NCBI GenBank assembly: GCA_013398055.1
Contig: VZRS01014440.1
Coordinates: forward strand, 62,001-126,000
DNA from: Ifrita kowaldi
Lineage: Eukaryota; Chordata; Aves; Passeriformes; Cinclosomatidae
Length of the DNA stretch: 64,000 bases
Direction of reading: 5' to 3'
A program made the translations under genes and the position numbers. Positions within the stretch are counted from its first letter, which is position 1, and each line of letters starts with the position of its first letter. The notes below the pieces were generated by a model, which saw only the letters and a program-made list of their open reading frames with translations, was not told the origin of the DNA and did not search any database. This document shows positions 35,891 to 50,395 of the stretch, in pieces.

Positions 35891-38800
35891 AATCCTGATT
35901 TTCACTTATATTTTAGTTTCTTCCTTTGCTACACAGTTTGCTTGGAAAAAACATCAAAGGAAAAGATCTTATAGCTCACTAACATCCACTCCATTGAAGC
36001 AGACATTTCATTCCATATGTGGGCTTTTCCCAATACAATATAATGAGATGTTGCCTTCAGCAGTATTTCTGTGTTGTGGAATAGCTACTAGCTACTTTTT
36101 GTCATGATGGAAAGAACTGACTTTTTAAATATTCAAGAATCCATGCATTCACACAGATTCTAGCATCACAATGTAGTCTGTTGGAATTAGTCCAGGATAG
36201 CCTGTTCTGATCTGTAGCAGTAAAAGAATAATCTGAATACATATTTGCAGAGCAAAAAGAACAAGCTTTTGTTTCTTATTTTCATGGTTTATGCTAAGGA
36301 TCAGTATCATCGTCAGTCCACACAGAGCTGAGGTATTTAGGTTTCTTACTCTCTAGTCGTCTTAGTACCTCAAACCCCAAGCTATGTTCCAATATCCTCA
36401 GTATTTTTCTTTCACTAGAAGTGGAATTTAACTGGAGATCACCATTGTAAACAAATTTTCAAAAGGAGAGTGAGGTCTCATCTTCTTTTTCCTGATATTG
36501 GGAAGCCCTTGTTAAACTCGAGACACAATCTCATAAGGCAGGAAAGCTACTATTTTTCAGAAGTTCAACAGAGGAAGTTTTGCTTTGCTTCAATTTGTAC
36601 CATGCTCCATCGTGTCATGTCACAGCTGAGGCGCTGCCTTGGCTCCGCTATTTCCTTTTTCCCTTCCTTCAAATCAGCCTATGATCTCTCTTAACCCTTT
36701 CTTAAGCCTCTCATAAAACCTTTATTAGATTAAACAGGACTTTCTGGAACATGAAGTCAAAAATATTTCCATCCCTTTTTTCTATCCTGTATGCACATGC
36801 ACAGTACTTTCTATCATGCATAGATTTGGCTTCTACTGCTTTGACAAACGGAAACATGTTCCATTTTTGAAAATATATGTCTGGTATATCATCTTATGTC
36901 TTAAAAATGAGATCTCCTGGAAGAAGATGAATTTTAAAAATAGGTAGATCTCTAAAACCTCCCAGTAAAATACTCTGCAATTTTACTGCATTTGTTTTTC
37001 AGATAGAATGTTTTTCTGAATAAACTTCGGCAGCTAAAGAGGGACAGTATTTAAAGTAAAACTGAATTAAATTTTGAATATATTTTAATGCTGAAATTTG
37101 AAATAGAAGAATTAGCTCATTATCAACTTTGTTTATTTATAGATTCTTCTATGGATCCCATCATTGTATGAACTCTGACCACCTCTCAGAAGTTATAAAT
37201 ACACTTGAAGTTATGAAATGATTACAGAGTTTATCAACTATTAAAACGGTTTTATAGCTGAGATAAGATCTAAAGCTGCATTTTTGTCACTTCCTTCTGT
37301 AGCACATTTCTGATAACAGATCAGAATGCTTTTCCAGCATGGCCACCGAAAAGCATTGTAAATTATGTATGTCAGAAATGGACTCTGGTTTTCAGTAGTG
37401 CTGAATGTCTGCAACTTCCACTAGCTCCAGCTGATAGTGAGGATGATGTCTGCCTGAACACTGGGTTTTAAGACTAGAATTCCTCTGAACCCATGTAGAT
37501 AGCTGCAAGTTGGATAATCAGTGAACATCCATCTCATACAAAGCCTGTGAGTCTCACCCTACTGTAACTCCACGTCTGCATGATTGTAAAGGGGGTCTGG
37601 GGTGACCAGCTCGGTTGCTGGCATCTTCACTGGAGTGGTCTAAAGTTAGATGAGATTAATTTCATTTTCTGTCCAAATTTAGCACTGAACAAGGAAAATC
37701 TATAGCACATTTTCAGAGCTGTGGGTTGCAGAGAGATGGTGGAAGAGTTAGAATATGACTCTCCGGATTTTTCGTCCAATGAGAGGTAACATATTGCCCA
37801 CACCTCCACCTCTTTATAATATGAAATCTTCAATTTGAATTCATCTCTGGTCCATGATCGCTAACTTCTGTTACCCTTTCATAAGCGTATCATAGCTGTA
37901 TTGTCCTATGTGTCAAATAGAAGGTCTTTTCAAGGTCAAACTGAGGAGACCCATTGCCATTAGTTATAACAAACCAAAAATAAAGATGGGCTGAATATAG
38001 CAAATAGGATTTATTTGGGTATCAACTATCACCTCAAAATAGCAGAAGGCATGGTTGCTGAGAGAAAGAGATACAAATATAGTTTAGAAACCTTATATAG
38101 TTTTATAAATAACTAGATAAGTTTATATATAGACAGACATGAAATAAGTTTGTCACTATAAGGACCTATCTCTGCTTCTCTCCATGTAGAGAGGAACATT
38201 TGTGAGACAGCACACTAGAAAGGGGTAGTCATAAAATTTTAGTGTCCTCTATCTGAAGCACTTTTATTGTTCATTAGATTCCTGGGTATTAGTGATTTAA
38301 GTGGCCTTTCCAAATGGGGCATACTAGCTCTACAAATTTCCACTGTCACAATGTGATTAAGGAGCACTTCCTATACAGTAACTTTAGTCTGTGTCTGCAT
38401 TTAGTCTCTATTTAGCAGGGCTACACAGTCTGAAAGATATTTCCATTTTGGAAATACATATGAAATTTTGAAGTTTCCAAAAATAAAATTTATTCTATCT
38501 TTCTAGGTCAATGTTTTAAATGTAGATTTCAGCTACGAAGCTACACCAGGGACAACAACTTGGGTGTAACAACAAGCTTGTAATTGCAAGGTTGACATCT
38601 ATAGCTGTATTTATATAAGGGAGTAGTGTATACCAAAAGAAGCAAATTAAAAGACCTGTTAGAAAAATGTTTAAGCAAAATGTCTTCTTGTGTATTATGT
38701 GCCATCCTACTTTTTTTTGAATTTTAGTGAAACTTGCATACTTTTATACAGTGTAACAATATAACATGACAATCTTCAAGGTTAGGCCTCAGAAAAATTT

Positions 38801-41800
38801 GTCTCAATAAAATTTTTTAAAACTCCAATATTTAAAACATACCCTTTTTTTGCTAGAAATGTATTCAAACTGCCTAAGAACATTGTTAATGCCTGCAGTT
38901 TTTTCACCATGGAATTCCTTTATGGTAACCATAACTACTATCATTGAATCTTTCAAACCAGATTTGCAAACATAGGCACCTATCATTCACTTTCATTCCT
39001 TTCATGCTGTTTATCAGAGAAAGTTTTTGTGATTTTTGAGTTCTTACTATTCTTGAGTAATGGTTGCTATTTGTACTGAATTAAGTATAAACACACACCA
39101 CTATAAGTGAATAAAAATATTTTGGCCTGACATAAACTCATAAAAATGTGTAACCCCACTGAAGAGAGTCAAAAATGACACCCCTCAAACACCTTATTTG
39201 GGACCCTTTAGAAAAACAACAGAAACAAGAGGTTACAAGATGGAAGACTGAGTAAACAATGTCAATACAGATTCTGAAATGTAAGCAATTTTTTTATTTT
39301 GGGGAGAAAAAACATAACCAGGAGGCCAAATAAAATATTCACTGAAAAGCAAAGAGAATAATTTTAAAAAGCATCTCAGAAGCAAAGAGTGATAAAGAAT
39401 CAGATAACCAAATGTGAATGTTAATACCTCTCTATATACTGAATGTTTATTATGTACTTTCTATTAGGAAGAATATCACCAGATAAACACTCTTTAAGAA
39501 ATTTGTCATTTGACTGAAGGCTGAGACCAAGAATGGCTGTACTGTTCCTGGAAATTTTTATAAACTGTTTAAAATAATAAACAAAACGTGGAAAGAATGA
39601 AAGTGAATGACTCGTTTCCATGTTTGTAAAAGCATCTGCTTACAGCATAAACAACAAAAATAATAGCTAACTTGACTTGGTGAAAACTGAAGGTCTATTT
39701 TGAGGAATAAATATTTAGCCAGTATTGATGCTTCTGGCAAAGAATGTTTTCCTTTTTTGCTCTGACTCAGAGCAGATCTCACCACCTTGAGCACACTAGT
39801 ACAGCTGGTATCTTAAAGTAAGTGAAACCACCACCAGCCTAAGGCCCTAAAAATTTTGTTGAATAGGGCTCCAAATGACTCCAGAAGGCAAATCTCAGAT
39901 TAAAGCAAAACATATAAATGTCAGCCTTCCTGGTTTTGTCTGGCTGTAAGAACAACAATGAGGAGAATATTTTGTAATTTTAAATCAGCGGGGATATCAT
40001 TGTGCATTTGCACAAGTCATGCAAAGCAGACATGAGCGACTGGAACAACACTTGTAACAGGTGAATTACACTCTTTTTACAGATGAATTTTTCCAACCAT
40101 AGATGGAATGAGGTGGGAGTGGAGTATAAGTAGAGTGTGGTTTCCCAAACCCCACAGGCAACACCAGAAGTCCTGGTGTCCAAGGTAATGTAGCCATCAT
40201 AAATGCAATACTGTCAAACTGTGATTTCACTTCTTTTCTAGTCCCCTTAGAGAAACTGGACTGTACCTAAAGGCTGATATTACAAATTTCATTTCCTATT
40301 CCCAGAAACTATTTATTCATATAGTGCTTTCCATGAAACTTAGGAAAGGAAAAAAGGGAAAAGTCACTGTCCTGGCCCTGTGACAGCTGCAGCTGTGAAT
40401 CTTTCCCTTTGCATTTATTTAGGAAATAGAAAAATTGGGAAAGAATATCCTGACATTTTTAAATCTTAAAATATACTTTTATTTCACTTCCAAAGAGTGG
40501 AGTGCACATTTCCATGTGCAGCATATGTATTTTAAAAGTGAGGCCACAGTCTGAAAGTCAAAGGAATATTATTATGTGGGAAGCCTTACAGATAGTTTGT
40601 CTAGAAAATCTCCACATCCAAAATGGTACTCATCCCATTTTTACTTCTAGAAAAAGGACAGATTATAAATATAACACATTACAACATGATACCATCCACA
40701 GTATATGCCAAGAGGAAGTGCAAGAGATATGTTAATTAGGTAGAAGATTATCTCTTGTAGTAATTAATATATTATTCTTTCTAGAGTTTATTTACATAGC
40801 ATAGGATCATAATAAATATTTTATAAAACCCAGTACATTTTTAGAGGATGACACAGCTTTTTTCATTACACATCAGGGAAAAAAATATTCAAAGTCGTGA
40901 GTAACCACTGAAAAAGTTCGAGCTCATGGTTGATCTAAGAGCATTGCTTTCGTTAGGATTACTTTCTTTTTTTTTGAGTCATCTGTTTTTCAAAAGGCCT
41001 GGAGAAGCCATCTACATCAGATGTCTGGGAAACTGTGTTTCAGAGTAGATAGCCTCAAAAAACCTCAAGGTCCAATGTATCTTTTTCTGTGCAATGATTA
41101 TTCTTTTCTCTTTACCCCATAAAGAGAACACTGAAGTGGTTCTTCTAGGTCACTCTATGAAGGGTATGATGTCAGTTATGTAAAGTTTATGTTTTTTTCT
41201 TGTAGGCCAAGTACCTAAGCTTTGGAAGCATAAAGGCACGTATGAGAGGAGCCTGCCACTTCTTTCACACAGTGATAAGATAACAGGAATAAAAGGGAAT
41301 TACTTTTGTTAAATGATGTGATTTGTGAAGATATTATTTTCCATGTTAAGCTGTTCTCTAGCAGGATAAGGTACAACCTTTTGGGATTTTTCACTCCTTT
41401 ATTTTACTGATTACAATGCTGTTGCATTGCATGGAACAGGAACAACCCTAAGTTAGAACTGTATCAGCTGATGCAGGTACAGATGACAGAGGAAATCTTA
41501 GGCTCAAGGAGATATTAAAAGCCAAAAAGCAAAGTAAATAACTTTGAGAGGTTAGTGGTACTGAGCCCCATACTGCTGCCACCCCAATGATCTCAGGCTC
41601 TGTAGCTTAAAATTAATTTTCCTCTATTTGAAACATATACACATTGCAGCATAAGAGTATAGGTGAGTGCTATTTAGAATTGCATTCTGGGCCAAGGAAA
41701 AGTAAATTTATTCTTTTAAAATGGAATACCATATGTTCAGAGCCAAGATAATGTAGGCCACTCAAAAGTTTTTATCCCTTGTCAAGGCGAGAATGGGAAA

Positions 41801-44800
41801 TTGTAATGGATTTTTGTTCAGATCAGAGCTGATTTTATAACCTATCCCATTAAATGGCATTACATTCACATGACCTGACTTTACATAACAGAGTTATCAT
41901 AACACAACTGACTGAACAGAGAACCTGCATTTTGCAATAGCAGACAATGTTTAGACCATCATTATCAACTGTTCTGTGCAGAATTTTTTTCCTGTTCAAG
42001 TGAAATTAAATATATTCTTCTTTTAAATCACATTAAAACAACCTAATTATTTGTATAGCTATATACCAAAATGACCCTTTAACTAAACTCATGCTGAGAC
42101 TGTCACCTAAAGAAACACTGTTACAATCCTTCTACTTTCAGCTGTGTTTTAATAAATAAGGTCTTTGAATTCATCTGTCAGTACCACCTAATAATTGTCT
42201 AATGAGTTAGTCAGTTACAACAAGACAGGACAAACGTAGATGTCTCCGAGATATCATGTTCCTGCATATTTTGCCAAGACTGCTGACTAGAAAGGAGAGA
42301 GGGACCCAAATCAGAGCCTGTGAGATTCGCCCTGCTAAAGCCCCTGTCAGCTTTCCATCACTAGATAAGTCAGCCTGTTCATGGTAGGTCTAAGCCTGCC
42401 ATAGCTAGTGGTGCTCTGGCCTAACGCAATTCATGAGAAGCCTGGCTTCTTCCATCCTGCTGGTCTGACTGAATCTTCCAACATGTTTTTTCATATCAAG
42501 GTTTCATTTACTACTTTTGTCAAAGAAAACTCTAATATTTTCAATTTCTTTTTTCAAAAGTTTCTTTTTAGGTTTTGAGTTGCTCAGAACTCTGCAGACT
42601 CTGCTCCAGCTGGTGGCAGTGGCAGAATACCTCTTGATGCCCATGGGAGCTGCGCTGGACCAGCCTTGTATCCTCTCCACATGCTTCCAGTTTTTTAGGT
42701 TTCTCTGGACAAGCATGTTGCATTACTCGGCACATCTTAATTCTGTTAGTATAGAAAGCAAATATATATGACTATTCAAAATTAAGAATAAAATGGATTT
42801 TCCCTACCTTACTTTTTTGAGGCAATGCCAAGGTTAATATTTCATTCTGAATGTCTAAACAGTTATGTGCAGGACCCATACAGGGGGTTGGACAGTAAAA
42901 GCCATTAATTTCTTATCACTGAAGCATAACATTATTAATATGTGCCGAACATGATGTTTGACATAGAACACTGGCCGCAGCCAGAGAGTATGAAAGTCCT
43001 TTCACAGAGAAGATGTTTTAGCAAATACCCTTACAGAGCATGGAAGAATACTGAAGTGAAATAGTCTGTGTTCTGCTGTGAAGTCAGTGGGAAAGGGACA
43101 TTTTGGTGCAAAACAAGACTAGATCTACTGTTTTCCTCACATTATATGCCTAAACACATATCAGCTGGAAAGTTTGCTTAATTTATATGTTACTATCAAT
43201 TGCCAATAGCCACTTGGATCAAGTAAAATGATTTTGTTTCTCATAGTTTGTTTTGGATTAACATCCACTGCCTTGGAAATGTCCACCTAAAGTCTTGGAA
43301 AGAACGAGTCAGACAAGGGATTGCATTCATGTGCTACTTCTTCCCATTGTTTAAAAAGCCCTACTAGACAACATATTAAAAAAAAAACAACAGAAGGACA
43401 TTGTAAGAGCTGGTCAGGTCCTTTGATACTGCATGCTATCATTTCTTTCCTTTCTGACCAAGCATAAATAATCTTGTGAATTTGGTGTTTAGACAGCCCA
43501 AGTTGTCTAATAAAAGTATGGTTACTCATGAATAATTTGGATTTCTATTGTGTATGTGAAGAAAATGGCTCAACACAAGGCTTTTTGTATTAAACCCATC
43601 TGTGACTCAGTATCATCATGCATGATATGGGGTCATTGTGTGAAAGCAGTAGTGCGTGAACAGCCATGGAAATGGTGTATGAAAAGCCACTTCAGGATGC
43701 CATACACAGTTCCTGGAAATGGTAATGATGTGGGGTTTGAGGAACAGCGATGCGCTTACGAGTCCTGCTGGTGTTAAAATCAGCTGTCTTTTCCATACTT
43801 AATATAGCTGTATGTGAAATTTTGATGCATTGTAATGACGTTATTAGCACGAGTTTTTTACTTGGGTATGAGAAAGATGTGAGTCATGCAGCTTTTCCAA
43901 AAGAGAGCAGATGAAATGCTGATAACACACTAGTGTGTATTCTGTACGTGTGATATGTATTCCAGAAAAGTTTCTTTGAGGTATGGTAGAGTGCCCTTAA
44001 GAATTATGTTGTATAATTTTTTCTTATCTGTGTCTGCCCATCAGATTTTTGTAAATGAATATTGGAGTCCATTAGAATCACATATAAAACTCATTGATTT
44101 CAAAAGCTCCACATTTTATCCTGCAAATTCCCAAGCATTGCAAAGAGGAGATATAAACACATTTGAAACCTAAAATAGATTTTATGCACAAAAAGAATAA
44201 TTTACATATAAATAAATATTGTCTTCTTCTCCCATAGCCTTTTACACATGCATTTTGAGAACTTTGCAAGTCTGAATAAATATATTCATGAAAGTTTGAC
44301 TGTAGATTATATAAAGATTCCTCCATTTTGACATAAATCAAATTAATCCTCTTTGAATCTTCACTGAAACGATGATGCTAGGCTAAATAAATCCCTTTGA
44401 ATTCTCATTAACTGTTAGTACAGCTGATTCTTTGACTGGTTCATTAGCATGCTTGGTGGCATATGCTCAAAAAGAAGAAGGAGAAAAAAAGAACCCTACA
44501 ATTTAATGCAAAACAGAACAAAGCTGTAGATTTCAGTCTTTGTCTTGTACACACTGTAAGGTACATAGAGCAATGATCTAACTTAAGCATTGCTTGAGAT
44601 TCTTCTGAATTGCCATTCAAATCTTTTCCTAACTTTGACAAAGCATAAATTAATTATGCAGCTGCATATAGATTTTCATCTGTCAAACTCAGCTAAGACT
44701 ATGGAGAAAAATGTGGTAATATATCCACAGTATAATACTGACAAATAGATATCAGTAACTAAGTTTTCTACTTTGCAATAGAAGAGCATAATTCAGCTTT

Positions 44801-47800
44801 AATGATTCTTAGAAACAAAAGGAAAAGTCATGTCTTTATTCCATGAACACCTAAGTGAGATAATTTTATATTGCAACTTTCACAATGGGGAAATTCTCAT
44901 CCAATTCCCTGTCAGTCATACAGATATGTTCAAACTACTGTCTACTAAAGAAAACACATAATATGGAGAAAATACTGCTATATGTAATAATCAATTATCC
45001 ACTGAGAAGCTATATAATTTAGACGAATTGTCACGATACTCAGCAGAACTCAGAAGAAAGAAATGCACAAGATCGCCATGAAAATGGAGCAATCAGCAGC
45101 CATTTTCCACATTACATGTCAGCAGCAGCAGAACTGCAGAAAGCTTTCTGCATTCTGTTTCCATCATCTAATATTGCACCACAGAATGAGTTCAGTTCCT
45201 TGGCTTGTGGCAAAGGTGGGTGGGATTTCCAAGAGGTCTCTATTTACATAAAGTCCCTGCACAGCCGGACTGAGCATTTGTGATTGAATGTGATGGGGTG
45301 CACCACACCAGGCATAGCCCCAGGCATCAAACTGCCGGAATAGTCTTTTAGGAGAACAGGATACCACATTATTTAATCTATCATTAATAAGTTCCACTTT
45401 AAGCATAATGCCTGCTGTCATGTTTCTTGACTTTCATGAGCTAATGCAAGTTGCTTCTTCTTATTATATAACTGTACTTCAATGCAATCCTAAAGACTGC
45501 TTCAGGATGTCTCTTACAGCTTCCCATTATTTATGTATTGTCACAGAAAACCACTTCAAAGGCATGTCTAGACATAAGAAGGACCTAAGATTTATCAGGT
45601 CCTCCCAGCTCAAATAGAGGAAAACTACTAATTGTTGGGATTTCTTCATTGTAAAGGTGAAACCCTAAAATCCACATGGCAAATAACCTTGTGTTATTCC
45701 TATTAATAGTATCTTGGAGTACAGCTATGGCTTTATGTTATTTTCATTTTGTGATAACCAGAAATCTCCTTGTTCTCCCTGTTCCCAGGGCAATGCCTGG
45801 AGTCATGTCTGACAGAGATGGAGTTCAGCTCCCTTCCCTTGTGGGTACCCACATTCTTGCCTGGCTCCCTCTGTCCACTCAGATCAGTGCTCATACTTCA
45901 AATACTTTTCATGCAAGCTACAAAGCTAACTGAGATGAAAAGCCTAGGATAATGGAATAAAATCTTTATTTCACAGATTTTTCCAATCTAAACACACTCT
46001 GAAAGTTATGCATTGAGAAGTTGACTTTCTTTTCGTCTTTCCTTCTTATCCTTACCTCAGGGAGAAGTGAGGAACAGCAGCCACGCTGAAGAGAAGTGAG
46101 AGCAGTGTACCAAGCCCTGTGGAAACAGAAAGGAAGCATTAGATCATTTCAACGAGAGCAGTATGTCTTGGCGTCGTTCCTTGACACCACCCCCGCCATC
46201 CCAGCCTCCTCTGCCCCTCCCACACTCACACATCTAAAAAGCAGATGGAAAATATTCTGCCAGAAGACATTGAAATACAGTGTTAGAAAGTTACTCTCTT
46301 AAGGCTGGAGAAAGTGATGGAGAACTCTGGCAGGCAAATTAAATTATTCATAGTCAGTGGCATTTTGGAAGGAAAAGCAGGAAGGGAATAGGAGACTGAA
46401 AGAAGTTATAGGGATTGTACAAAAACCATCTGGGATGTTGGAAAAAGATGCTCTTCAGCTTGCTACACTTCAGAGAGAGACCTGTGAGGCTAATTCGGAG
46501 TTCAGGAGACATTACCAGTCTTCCCAGTTTGTTTTTAGAGCTGAGCATACTCTAATGTTGCCACGATATTATGGTAATGACAGAGCCCCTGCTGCCAAAT
46601 CTCTCCCTGAGACGAACTTTACTCTAATGGCACTGAGCAATGACGCTCAGATCCTGAAGTTACTGTAATTTCCTCATCTACTGTGCCACTTGGTACACAT
46701 AATAGTCTCATTTGGATTTTAAAGGTGTGACACGGAGGAGAGATGATGATCAGAGTCATTCTCAGTGTTTCAGTGATTAAACTTTCCTTTAAATTTTATC
46801 TCCCAATTACAGATTCTCTTATGTCTCTGAAAGACTACAGGATATATTCTCACAAGAAGTAAGGTACTCTACATTCAAATTAAAAAGGTCCCTTTTTTGA
46901 TATGTCTCACTAAGAAAACTGTATTGCATATTACAGAGTAATAACAATTAGAACGTAACCCAGTTCAACCCCCTAACTCTTGCATGAGGATAGAAAGAAG
47001 GAGAGGAGAAAAGAACCACATGTGAGAGAGAGCAGACACTGCAATTAGTGTTTTTATGAACATATTGAGATGATTTTGTGATGGAACACAGGAAGTCACC
47101 TTGGAAAAGATATTTTTCCTCTTACTTCTTCTGAAGGCATATGACATTGACAAATATCTAATGCATTTTTCATTGATAGGTCCATCCCACCATGTCTTTG
47201 CACCAAAGGTAATAGAAACCAGATGGAATTGCCCACTTGACTATATAGATGTACATAGTACATGCATGTATACACAGACAGACAGATGAATTTAACCCCA
47301 ATAACAATAATCTTATCAATTTCCAGAACTTCATCAAGATAATCTTGTATTTAAATTTGACTGCATATATCAAACTCTTCAGAAATGTTTGCAAGCACTC
47401 TGTTCCCCAAAATAATACAGTTTTGTCTGCTATGGGTTCTTCACTTGTCCAAACTGTGGAAATGAAGAAGCTGACATATACTGCAGAAATATTCCAAGCA
47501 TTGTAATTTTCCCATCCTCACAATCTTATATTGCTGGAAATCAGCTTTTTTGTTGGATTTTGCAAATAAAACAGCACCTGCCACAGCAATCTAATGACCT
47601 GAAGGAATTCTTACACAATCAATCCTTTTGACTTTTATTGTAGAAATCAGTGAAGTATTTCAGTATCCTGTGGCATATTAGTCTAATGTTGTTTTCAGCA
47701 TGCAGATTATTTATACCAGAGATCATGGTTTTGGTTATAAATCACATAATAAACTTGGGATACAATTGGAAAAATTATAATGAAAAAACAATAACTAACA

Positions 47801-48989
47801 TGAAGCACCAGAGAGAATCAGTAGGGAAAAGATAAATGGTTGCCAGTAGGAATATTAGGCATGTGTGCCCATGTGTAGATAAACACCAAGCAGATTGCTT
47901 GTTTAAACATTGGGGTTTTTTTTAATTTTTGCCTGAGGGGGACTGAATTTCTCTCAAGACGGATTGTAATGAATGTATTTGGCATAGCTGTGTTTGCTAC
48001 CTGGGGTAGTTTGTCCACAGGAAAACCATTACAATTATCATTCCATAATGGCGTTCCACTAAAACAAATATGAATAGTAATTTTGTTGTGAATTTGCACA
48101 AATATTTGCAAAAAGAGATCTGAGCAGAATCTCTTAAAAAAAAAAAAAGAAAAAACAACTAGTTATTTCACAAGAATACTGATTTTTTAAAATAAAAGTT
48201 CCCTTTTCTTAAACCCAAAACAATAGTTTCTTGAGATGAAGGAAAAAAATTAACACTCAAAAATCACAAAAGACTGCAAGGATTTCAAATAAGAATAAAT
48301 TTGTGATGTGAATACAGCTAGAAAGCAATATTGGGACGTAAATTTCCCAATAATCTTTTTGGATGAGTACTTGAGAAATCAAAATAAGCCATTGCTTAAT
48401 TTAATACCAAAATATGAAATGCATGCCTGTCCATTCTACTAAAACAGCTTTAGCACTCACACATATAATAAGATGTGTAACATACGAACCCCTTTTACAT
48501 ATCGAATTAAAGATAATATTGTTTGACTGGCAGAATATATTTATAAACCCTATTAATTCTTAATCTGTGTGCACATCTAGTGTCCTTAACCAGCATTCCA
48601 TGCTCAGGACCTGCAAAGCAGTGTGCCTGTGGTATCTTTGTGCCAGGACACAGCTGCCATTCATTCGTGCAGAGACCATTGCAGAGTCAATCTTTCAACA
48701 TGCTAATTTTATTTTCTTGTCCCCAAAATGTAATTTTCAGCTAAATAACACAAGTTGCTTACCATGTTTGCAGTAGCATTATCTTGCATGGGGTAAATAG
48801 AAACTCTGGGGTAGATTGCCTAGCTGAAATTCTTCCATGGAAGTTAAAAATGTCATTTAAAAGGGCAACGTTGGGCTTTTGCTTTCTGCTTGCCAAATCT
48901 AGCTCTTTGCCAAATTTTCTCCAGGTGGAATAAGAAGAGGATATTCTGCCAATTTGTGACAGGGAGACAGGCCTCTGAGGATGAACCCC
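35891..48989. other. AT-rich unique sequence, no gene seen
   Basis: Thirteen kilobases without a recognised exon, RNA gene or mobile element. The local composition is AT-rich, with especially AT-rich patches near 38080-38130 and 40740-40830. Open frames reach 103 codons (46357-46668 plus) but share no motif with families I recognise. Several pairs overlap on opposite strands (44078-44341 and 43955-44173; 46354-46548 and 46357-46668), as random frames do. C-rich sequence near 46187-46230 has no clear meaning. It could contain conserved non-coding elements, which only cross-species alignment would show. Confidence 0.55.
48136..48157 (+). repeat. Short poly-A tract
   Basis: Thirteen A's, a G and six more A's directly follow GAGCAGAATCTCTT. 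That fourteen-base word recurs in reverse complement beside the poly-A tract at 59051-59062. It may be coincidence and no element is recognised. Confidence 0.65.
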
Positions 48990-49994
48990 GGTAAAGACAA
49001 ATCAAGACCCTGGTGAGGGTTGAAGGAAAAGGCTTGCTTGGGGAAAAAAAGACAGGGTGTCCACAGCAGCCATTTGCATTAGATGCTGAGAGAGTGTCTG
49101 TGTGTGAGCATCTCTTCTCCTCTCACTCCACGTGGTCTCATATCCACAAAGCATGGGAACAGTGTCAGAGGGCAGAGTGGGTTTGTGTCCAGCGTGCAGC
49201 ATAGCCATCAGAGCAGCACTATGCTCAACCGTATTGCCAAGAGAACAGCCTTCTGCTGACCTGCCAACCTTCCTTTTGATGATAGCAGGCGTGATAGAAG
49301 GGCAAAAGAGTGAGAACTTTGGGCTCATCTGGATGCCACCGTGTCTTGTGGGAGTGGAGGGTAGGAGAGAACATTTTCCAAGTCTTTATCAGGATAATTG
49401 ATTCCTCTCTCACCCTAAAGTTCCCTCTGCTGAAAGAACTGGGAGGTGAGAAAGAGTTAAGACCCCAGCAGGGTCTGATTCTGGGTGCAGAAGCATGTTG
49501 CTGCTGCCTCTTTTGGTAAAGATTTTGTTTGGGCATTTGAATGATACTGAGGCTTAGTGCCTGCAGCAGGATTTGGGTTTTTCCAGATTGGACACATAGG
49601 GTGAAGCTCGTAGGGATTTTTGTCAATGAAGTGAGTGGGGCTCAGCAACTTCCTGATGAGGGAATATAAATCTTCTGTTTCTAGAGTAAAAGGAAAGAGA
49701 TAATATGGAGACAATGCTGAAGAAAGCAAGGACCCTGAATCCCAAAACATGGTTGCAAGAATGGATTTCAAACTATCACTGTCATGTGTAGTTCTGAGAT
49801 TCATATGGCACAAAACTCAGCTTTCCCAGGTTAATGCATACATATATAGAGAGAGACAGTTTTAAGTAGTTTATTTGTTAAAAATATAGACAAACCTTTA
49901 AATATTTCCTCCTAAATATAATGAAAAAAACCCCACTGAGTTTGGTTAGGCATTCCTGCCTAAGCCCAGCAGTGCTTAAGGTTCTCTATGGATA
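48990..49994. other. GC-richer unique sequence with overlapping open frames, no gene recognised
   Basis: Compared with the flanks this kilobase is richer in G and C. It carries frames of 89, 108, 118 and 133 codons, overlapping on both strands between about 49002 and 49813. None has a recognisable domain, and mutually overlapping frames on opposite strands cannot all be real. It might include a non-coding exon or a decayed element. I see no LTR, CR1 or tRNA-derived signature here. Confidence 0.45.
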
Positions 49995-50395
49995 AAACAA
50001 ATCACAAAATACTCAAGGCTGGAGGGGACCTCTGGAGAGCTCTAGTTCAAGACCTCACTCAAAGCAGGGTCAGTTCTGAGATCACAACAGGCTGCTCAGG
50101 TCTTTGTTAAGCTGGATCTTGAAACCTTCAGTGTGAGTGAGGAGCCTCTCTCGGACACTGTCCACCTGGAGAAACAGCTTCTCTTTGCATCCAGCCTGAA
50201 ATCCTTCTGTTTCAATTTATGCCTCTTCTCCTGCCTTGCAAGCCTGTGAAGGGCCCAGCTCCTCCTTCTTGATGACGGGCTTATAGATATACAGGGGAGA
50301 GACTCTTCCCCAGGTTAATCAAGCCCAAATCCTTCAGCCTCCCCTCTGTATTTTTTTCCAGTAAGCAAGTGTTTCTGAGACTTCTGTGCCCTAAT
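49995..50395 (-). mobile_element. CR1 LINE 3'-end fragment, minus strand
   Basis: Starting with AAATCACAAAATACTCAAGGC and GGAGGGGACCTCTGGAGAGC, this is the antisense of a CR1 3' UTR. The following text keeps CR1 landmarks in order: a CAGGCTGCTCAGG-like block (50089-50101), TTGCATCCAGCCTGAAATCC (about 50185-50204), CTTCTCCTGCCTTGCAAGCC (about 50225-50244) and AAATCCTTCAGCCTCCCCT (about 50328-50346). The subfamily differs from the copies at 34-36 kb. The copy is 5'-truncated, carries no usable ORF2, and its octamer tail has decayed. Confidence 0.9.

Noticed and set aside
43830..43845. TGACGT word near 43836 as a CRE
   Set aside because: Only a half-site in AT-rich context with no clustering; expected by chance.
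46357..46668. 103-codon plus-strand frame as an exon
   Set aside because: A minus-strand frame overlaps it, composition is random-like and no family similarity is apparent.
49225..49813. 133- and 118-codon minus-strand frames as genes
   Set aside because: They overlap each other and plus-strand frames, with no domain or motif recognised.
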